A stretch of 64,000 bases of DNA from Helopsaltes ochotensis (taxonomy: Eukaryota > Chordata > Aves > Passeriformes > Locustellidae): contig VXBM01001567.1 of NCBI GenBank assembly GCA_013400155.1, positions 17,356 to 81,355 of the forward strand, read 5' to 3'. The position numbers were made by a program, and so were the translations under genes. The notes under the pieces are model-generated. The model ran no database searches. It saw nothing but the letters and a program-made list of their open reading frames with translations, and was not told the DNA's origin. Positions 57,101 through 64,000 of the stretch are shown in pieces. The number at the start of each line of letters is the position of its first letter. The stretch's first letter is position 1.

Positions 57101-58177
57101 GGAGAGCGGACGGCACAGTTGTGCTCCCGTTCCAAATCGTTCTGCTCCTCTCCAGGAGACAAACTACATGGAAACAGGAAAACCTGACTTGAGCTGGCAG
57201 GACACCAATATAGCCACACTGATCTGTGCAGTGAGGCACAAAAATAAGGTGCTATGGCTTGATGGCAAAGCCCAACTCATCCATGGAGTGACTCCTCAGA
57301 ATAGCCAGGGTTCTCACAACTGGAGATATTTTGATTACAGGCAAGGTTCCTAAATCCTAGAAGTCAGGATTCTGACAAACACTACAGCCTGCCAGTGCAC
57401 AGGAATTACGGTCAAATGGAGGGAGGAAAAAAATGAGCAATTACAAATATACACACCAAGTCTGTTGCCCAGTCAAGACATCACCTGGCAGACAAAATAC
57501 ATCTCAATACATTTCATAATCCATCTCAGAAATCAAGTTTCTGGATTTGTTTGGGCTTTGTTTTTATAGGTTAGTTTATTTTTAACTATTTTAACTGCAA
57601 TTAGCTTCCAGACCTGTGCAATTTAGCCTCTTATTTTTAAATTACTAATTCTCTACAGAAAACAATCCCTTTCCTAAGGATTTGGGTTTCTTCCTTCTTT
57701 CTGGCAGGGGAGAGGAAAAGACAGTGGGAGCAGGGGGAGGAAACACTCCAGCACTAGCAACTGGGCAGCTTAAGAACCCCATGCTGAAAAAAGTTGGCGT
57801 GACAGTGTGTAAACACTCTTGAAAGTTCCAGTCCCAGGTAAACCCTGTCAGGTGTTGGTACTGACCTGGCAGCAGCTCCAGTCCCAAGCTGAGCACGCCA
57901 GCAGTAAAACCACATTCCTTCCTCCCAGTGCTTGAGGTAGGAGTCACCCAACCCGCGCCACATTCCTACCCAGCTTACCCAAAATAACAGTGTACACAAG
58001 ATTACACCGCACTTCTTCCCACAAGGGGACAGAGCTGCCCAGCAGCACTTCTACTGCTACAGTAAAACCCTCCTCTTCAATGAAACACAATGAAACATCT
58101 AAGGGGAAGTAGCAGTGAAAGTAAAAGATGAAGAAATTTATGGAATTAGTGAGATTTCTCTGTTCACCAACACCAAA

Positions 58178-58195
58178 ATTTAATTGCAATTAAAT
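58178..58195. repeat. Perfect 18-bp AT-rich palindrome
   Basis: The arms are atttaattg and caattaaat with no spacer. Low complexity makes chance occurrence plausible. Confidence 0.85.
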
Positions 58196-61100
58196 CAAGC
58201 TACTTCTGCACATTGTTATCACATCTACGACTTTCTGTTGACTGAAGCTGTTGGATAATCCCCCCCTCACTGCTATTACAAGTCCTGGAAGTTTCCATCT
58301 TGCCCAGAAAGCCCCAGTTTATACTGCACAGAATTTAATTAGGCAAAGATCTTGGCCCCATCCCATCTTCTGGGACTGAGAGAGAGGTTGTCAGTTTGGC
58401 CCAATCCAGCAGAAATCAGCGAGCTGCCAACAGGCTCCGATGTGGCCTCTGGACCCTGCCGCACCTGTGCAGGCAGCCCACCTCACACCGTGTTTGGTCC
58501 AGAAAGGATAAGTGTTATATCCCACAGAACATTTCACTGGCTGGAGACACTTCAGCCTAGAAGCAGCAGGGGTGAATTCCTCCCACAACATCCTAAGACA
58601 TAATACTGATTCCCTTCTGACAGATAAGCTCATTCAGCACTCCTACCATGCCTGGTGATATTTTCAAAACAAAACACAAAAATCCCGCCAGAGATCTGTT
58701 GACTCTAACTCTCAGCACAAGCTGTGCCCCGGGGCTGAGGTGCCTGCTCAGCAACAAGTGTGGGGCTCACAGTCCATGTTTGCTTCCCAGGAAAATGGCC
58801 TCTGTGCAGGAGGAGAACCTCGAGTTCCCATTTCCCATTACACAGTGCCCCCCAACGGCCAGCCCTTCACACGGAACCCAAGGAATGCTTTAACCCCCCC
58901 CTTCCCAAAGGCAGCGACGGAACAGCCATGGGGTTGCACTCCCTGCACACCTCTGAGGACAGGACAACAGCCAGGGGAGACAGAACCATCTCTGAATAGG
59001 GATATAGCTAAAACTAACACTTCTTGTCTCCCTCAGACCCTCATGTTAATACAAGCCTCCTTAAATGTCTTTACATTCATTTTATAATAAAACTAGAATT
59101 TACTTAGTGTCAGCACTAGTGACCAAAACTCATGATGGCATCTTTGGATGCCGATAACTCATCAAAAGCTGGTTTAAAATGCAGGCTGTTATAAAAATCT
59201 ATTGACCTCCTGAGAACCACAGCCTATTTTGATATTCTGCCACACAAGTAGATATGCAAGCCCTGTCATTTATGAAATACTTCCTTACCTGGACTTTTTA
59301 ATCATCATTTAAGGTTCACATGCTATCCCTGAAGCCAGTGCACTTAGAGCCTATAAAAACAATTCAGGGTCAATAAAAAAGTCACTGTTCTGAATTGCTT
59401 ACTGCTAAGACACTGTCAGTGCTGAGACCAAGGGAGGCCCCTCTCACACTCAGACGGCAGAGAGAGGCTTTTATGTAACCGGAATATTCAGAGCAGAAAC
59501 AACAGAGCTCTGACTTAAAGGGTCTGTGTACAATGGTGGTGACAAAGGGTGCATCTTCTCAAGGAACTCAGGGGGTTTTTTAAGTAAACCCTCCAGGTTC
59601 AGGTAGCAGTGGGCTGCGCTGGAGCTCGTGGGGCCAGGGGTGCATCCCTGGACAGACTGCCCCCCCCCCCGCCCCTTTCCATCTCAGGACTGAGGAGCCA
59701 CAGCTGCCCACAAGTGCCTCTCCAGCACACCCGTGCCCCTCATCCCGCCCTCATGCAGTGCCACAGCGCCCGGTGCTCTGGTGCTGCTCCAGGAGATGAG
59801 CTGGGAACCAGCGTGACAAAGGGCCATGGCTCTGGAACCCCTCCCCAGCACCAGTCCAGGCAAGGGCTCCCTGAGGACAGCTCAGGAAATCTCCCTGGCT
59901 GTGCCAGCACAGCACAGAAGCCAGGTGAGCAGCAAGGTACAGCCTCACCACTGAGGTCACACAGCAGCAAACATCACCTGAAATCTAACTGCAACCATCT
60001 ACAACACCGACACTGCCCCAACAACTCAGCATTACTTCCAAAGTTTATGGTTTGCTTCAAAGGCAGAGTAGAGAAATCCAGCCCTGAACTCCCACATGTC
60101 ACTGCTGTCACCAAGTTCAGGGAAGGAGGGAAAGTCACAGGCCTTTTCCTCCCTGATAAACCCTGCTGATCATGAGCAGTAACATCTTGAGGCCTTTACA
60201 GCCCCATCTCATGGATCTGTTAACATGACACTCAAGTACTGGGAAGGAGACACCCTCGAGGGAGATCATTCCAGAGCAACAAATCCATCAGGAACATGTA
60301 AACATGAGGCACAAAAGCCAACCACCCATATGCCTCAGACTGAAACAGTTTGCACAGACAGACAGTTTATCCATCACAGCACATGTTGCACTTCACCACA
60401 GCCCCACTGTGGCAAACCTTGGCTTATTCCTTACCTTGATGTCAGATCCCATACAGGTGAGCCTGTGCTTTACAGGAATTCATCCTGTCCAAAGGAACCA
60501 TTTCCATCATACTCAGAACTGGGTTTGTTGCCCTTTCCCCAAAGTGTGTCACAGTCAAGCGAAACACCACACAGGCAAAGCTCCTGAGGTCCTGAAATCC
60601 TTCAGGATTCATTCCTCAGGCACAAGGCTTTGCCCAGCACAGCACACAAGAACTAAGATGAAAGGTTAGGCTGCAGTGACTACATGCAGAATTATTTATC
60701 TTGAGGCATATGGGATTGTATCTCACACATCGAGATATTTTCAGGAACATAAGATCCTTTTGACAATTTCTAAGGCATGACAAAATGTCATCTCAGTAGG
60801 AAGCTTCTAATTCCAATTGACTCAATCACAAGTCACTGAAGTTGAATAAAACTCAAAAAGAGAAGAATGCAAGAACTGCAGAGAGCAGTTTCACATATGA
60901 ACCTCTTTTCCCCCTAATATTTTAAAGTATGAAAAGACACTCTTCAAGGACCTTTTTTCTGAAGTTCCATTTTTTATTCAAGCAAACAAGATCCAAGGAG
61001 CTGTAAGTTTTGCTTTCATCCAAGGACACTGAGAAAGCAAAATGTTTGTGGATTTGTGTGGGCAACGTTTGACTCTCATGACCCAAACTGAAACAAACAA

Positions 61101-61218
61101 GACGTGCACTTCATTCACAAATATTTTCCGCTACAGAAGGCCATAAGTTTTTACACACACTGATATTTAGAGATTGCACGAAAGCACTTCAGCTTCCAGG
61201 AGCCTGCATAAATATTAT

Positions 61219-61393
61219 TTCACAGAATTGCAAAGGGGCTGAGGTTGGCATGAGCCTCTGGAGGTCACCTGCCTAAGCCAGAGCCGCCTGCCCAGGCCTG
61301 GGTCCCGATGGTCCCGAACAGCCCCAAGGATGGAGCTCCAACACCCCCCTGGGCAGCCTGGCCCAGTGCTGAGGTCACCCCAACAGTGAAAAA
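61219..61393 (-). mobile_element. CR1 LINE 3' fragment
   Basis: The plus strand reads cacagaattgcaaaggggct, gaggttggcatgagcctctg and gaggtcacctgcctaagcca, and later ccaaggatggagctccaaca, cccccctgggcagcctggcc and cagtgaaaaa. This is the complement of the CR1 3' part over about 175 bp, the longest CR1 piece in the window. Confidence 0.82.
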
Positions 61394-62980
61394 CTGGCAG
61401 GATATGAATCTGATTTACAACTAAATTTATCTAATTAATACAAAACACTTTACAGTTCAGGTTTAAAAGGAGGCTCATAGATGAACACAACGTGCTCTGC
61501 CATAACAAACTGCAATGGTTGGCTCACCCCCTGTGACTCAGTGATCCCCAGATCCCCAGAGTGCCTGGTTCCAACACCTCTCAGAGTCCTCGGGCCAAAG
61601 GGAACAATGGCCCACGGAAGGCAGCCCTGTGCAGCACAGCTCCCCACGGGGATGAGTGCAGGCCCGTACCCCGCAGACACGCCGGCACACGCGCAGGCCA
61701 GCCTGCTCCACGCCTACCACACACATCAGCTGTGCAAGCAGGAGGGAAGCCTGTGCCTCTGGTCTGTAGGAGAGACTGCTGCTTCTCTCTCTGGAGAGCC
61801 ACTCAGCAAGTCCAGCCTGCATGTAAATCACTGCATTTTCCAATCAGCAAATGTGCCAGGAGTGGAAGCACTGCATAAGGCCAACTCAGAGCCCTCCAAA
61901 ACGCATCCACAACAGATCTGCAAACTGCATTTCAAACCCAGGCAGGAACAAAGGAAATGAATAGGCTGAATATGTCCACATAGCAACTCAGCCTCTCACA
62001 GGTAATAGAGCTCTGCTTTCCAAAAAATTATGAGCCAAGTCCAAGCCAATGCTAGCGACAAGTCATAACCCACACAAGCTAGCATGCACAGAACTGTCAG
62101 CACACCTTCCTCAGCCCTCTTGAGCTTTACCTTTACCAGAGCTTTCTTACAGCCTCCTTCCTGAGAGGGACCATCCTCCCCTCCTCCGTGCTCTCCTCTG
62201 CCCATTAAAGCGGCTCAGGCTCTCTGGGTCATGAAACTACAGCCCAGCAGGCTGTGAGTATCACCTGCACCCTTCCCCATGCCACCTCTCCCTCAGTCCC
62301 TTTTCCCTCTTTCTTCCATCCTATTTCCATTTGTAGTTCCACTGTAGTTTTAGATGGTCCCTGCTCTTCCTGAGAAGTGTCCAGCATCAGCAGACACACA
62401 GCAAACCAGGAAACAAAGCACGGTCTCCTGTCCCTCAGGCGGTGTGGCTGTGGTCCTCACTGCAGCTGTGACTGCTGAGAGACCAGAGCCTTTCTTTTCC
62501 CAGCATCTCCTTTTCCAACAGCTTGGTTTTACCTCGGGAGATGTGTGACAAACATCACTTGCCCACTGCTCCACAGGCCAGGTCCCCAGCACCAGCTGAG
62601 CATCATGGCAGGAACAGCCCCTGCTCCCCCAAGATCCCTCCACCTCCAAGCCAAGGTGCGAGCAGCCAGCAGATTTCTGCCTGTATCTGTTTCTATTTAG
62701 CATTCTGTGCAAGTACCAGCATATGTCGAGGCAGGAGGCAGGGACAAAAGACACAGCAAGCGCACGCACAACAGAAAAGGCAGCAGCCAAGCTCCAGCGT
62801 GCTGTTCTCAGCCACCTCCCTGGCACCTGGCAGGGTGGCTCCAGGTTTCCTTTTTCCTCACAGATCACACTTGCTAATATAAGCACAAAAGCACCTCCAA
62901 TCAAACGTTTTGAGATGCCCATGTTAGGACATCAAACCCCACTGCCTTTAGCTGTTCCCTAAGCCTATGCAAACCCGCCA

Positions 62981-63085
62981 GCAGCCCAGGAGCAGGCAAG
63001 ATCACCACAGCCCCTCTGGCAGCCCAGGACCAGGCAGGATTACCACAGGCCCTCCGGCAGCCCCAGAGCAAGCAGGGCCCTGCAG
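62981..63085. repeat. Minisatellite, 38-bp period, about 2.7 copies
   Basis: Units begin with gcagccc at 62981, 63019 and 63057, exactly 38 bases apart. The first two differ at a few positions (gcagcccaggagcaggcaag versus gcagcccaggaccaggcagg); the third is partial and shorter in match. Confidence 0.85.
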
Positions 63086-63924
63086 ATGGCTCGGCAGTGG
63101 GCCCAGCTACCTGCAGGGTCGGACAAAGCACCGGAGCTGGCCCAAAGCTGGTCAGGGACTGGCGCCAGCCTCCGCTGTGCTCACACGAAGGCTGATGGAA
63201 ACAGCCCAGGGAAGAGAAGGTTCTCCTCTGCTGTTGTGCTCGCTATCTACATCGCCCAACACTCCTGCAACGCCCTCTCCTCTCCCCTACCTTCACACAT
63301 GCTGCATTTGCAATCACTCTGCTCTCAGCTTTATAATTTAACAACAACAGAACGACACCCCCCCATACCAAAACACCCACTCCAGCTCAGGGAGCTCCTT
63401 CCCCATGAGAATTAAACGTTACAGTCATCCAGAGTCAGTGCCACTCAAATACACCAGGTAAAAAACATTGTCTATCAGCTTTCACAAGGCAGAAGATGTT
63501 TTCAGTGTGAGTTTTTGTACACCACAAGCAGACTGACACATCACCCGTTGTGTTCAGCCCCACAAAACCGGAAGCAATGCTGTTGTAATAACTATTCACT
63601 CCTGGAAAAATAAAAGCAATACGTGTGCTCCTAACAGCCGATACCCTGAAACCACAGCCCAGTAATGCAGGCTTGCCCATTGCTGATGCTCTATGACACT
63701 GGCTCCTAAGAAACGGAGCACCTGACCAAGGCAATTAAACAAGAAGGCATTAAATAAGATTTTTAACATTCACCTAAAGTAAACTGGACTGTTCTCCTCA
63801 CGCCTGTATGATTTGTTTGGTTCTGCAGAAGACATCGGCTGATAAAGGCGGCACACGGTGAATAGTTATCGCGGGTCCTACCCCGCTTATCAGCTCCATC
63901 TGCATTGGGGCCAGGCTGTGTCTG

Positions 63925-64000
63925 ACACAGTACCCGGCGCACCGGCCCGGCCGCAGCTCCGCTCCGGCCCCGCGGCCGCTCCCTGGGGACACCGGCAGCG
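63925..64000. promoter_or_regulatory. Edge of a CpG island at the right end of the window
   Basis: The last 75 bases are dense in CG dinucleotides (ggcgcaccggcccggccgca, ccccgcggccgctcc) in contrast to the preceding intron. It is probably the 3' flank of the canonical NEDD4L promoter and first exon, which would lie just outside. No donor with a fitting phase-0 frame is visible inside the window. Confidence 0.5.

Larger units (their letters stand above)
41217..64000 (-). other. NEDD4L first intron (of the full-C2 transcript), at least 22.8 kb
   Basis: Upstream of the first C2 exon in the window. It holds two groups of hairpins (41756-41800, 42687-42719), the CpG island with a donor at 45 kb, a CR1 fragment at 61219-61393, a minisatellite at 62981-63085 and a CpG-rich edge at 63925-64000. 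Many open frames of 60-190 codons occur on both strands, but none shows a recognisable family, flanking splice logic or low-stop codon structure. I treat them as chance. Confidence 0.7.

Noticed and set aside
59609..60169. Plus-strand 186-codon open frame
   Set aside because: Begins next to a C-rich tract; composition-driven, no homology recognised, frames open on both strands.
62350..62922. Minus-strand 190-codon open frame on the NEDD4L strand
   Set aside because: No ATG-plus-donor arrangement giving a phase-0 first exon was found and no family resemblance.
63798..63992. Minus-strand open frame at the window end considered as NEDD4L first exon
   Set aside because: Its only GT (GCGGGGTAGGA) is a poor donor and the protein does not resemble the known NEDD4L N-terminus (MATGLGEP...SEDE).
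1..64000. CRISPR arrays, prokaryotic operons, tRNA or rRNA genes, endogenous retroviral genes
   Set aside because: No regular spaced repeats, no tRNA-like box A/B folds noticed, and no gag/pol-like frames; the window is ordinary vertebrate intron around NEDD4L exons.

Overview
This is vertebrate nuclear DNA, most likely from a bird. The reasons are short CR1-type LINE 3' fragments as the only interspersed repeats I recognise (no Alu, B1/B2 or L1 seen), compact introns and scattered CpG islands. The species cannot be fixed from this window; my reading of a bird rests on the repeats and on residue choices in the gene.

The window holds the 5' two thirds of one gene on the minus strand: NEDD4L (NEDD4-2), the HECT-type E3 ubiquitin ligase that down-regulates ENaC and other membrane proteins. 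Fourteen exons of the main transcript and one short cassette exon can be placed to the base from splice sites and codon phase. Read from right to left they are: C2 exons (41143-41216, 31823-31904, 29464-29502, 28075-28128, 11844-11894, 9824-9885, 9606-9708); WW1 (9244-9410); a linker (8217-8349, 7529-7705, 6170-6244, cassette 4627-4683); WW2 (1790-1921); a linker (1207-1326); and WW3 (377-574). WW4 and the HECT domain lie beyond the left edge. The canonical first coding exon is not in the window and should lie beyond the right edge, where a CpG-rich edge begins at about 63925.

The most interesting element is a large alternative first coding exon at 23709-24869 (387 codons), inside the intron that splits the C2 coding region. 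It begins MAHRLRFHFDSGRSNT, which resembles the start of the long human NEDD4 isoform (MAQSLRLHFAARRSNT as I recall it). It ends at a strong phase-0 donor that fits the TRDDFLGQ exon. NEDD4L would therefore have a long isoform with the same architecture as its paralogue NEDD4: the first half of C2 replaced by a Ser/Arg-rich N-terminus.

A second CpG island at 44935-45145 carries a strong minus-strand donor and looks like an alternative, non-coding first exon. All three basophilic sites known from mammalian NEDD4L (RLRSCS, RARSST, RPRSLS) are present. The middle one sits on the cassette exon, which has a weak donor and tandem acceptors.

The remainder is intron: CR1 fragments, one 38-bp-period minisatellite, a (TA)n hairpin and several perfect or near-perfect inverted repeats. 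The longest has 16-bp arms at 38353-38393. I found no RNA genes, CRISPR arrays, intact mobile elements or second protein-coding gene.
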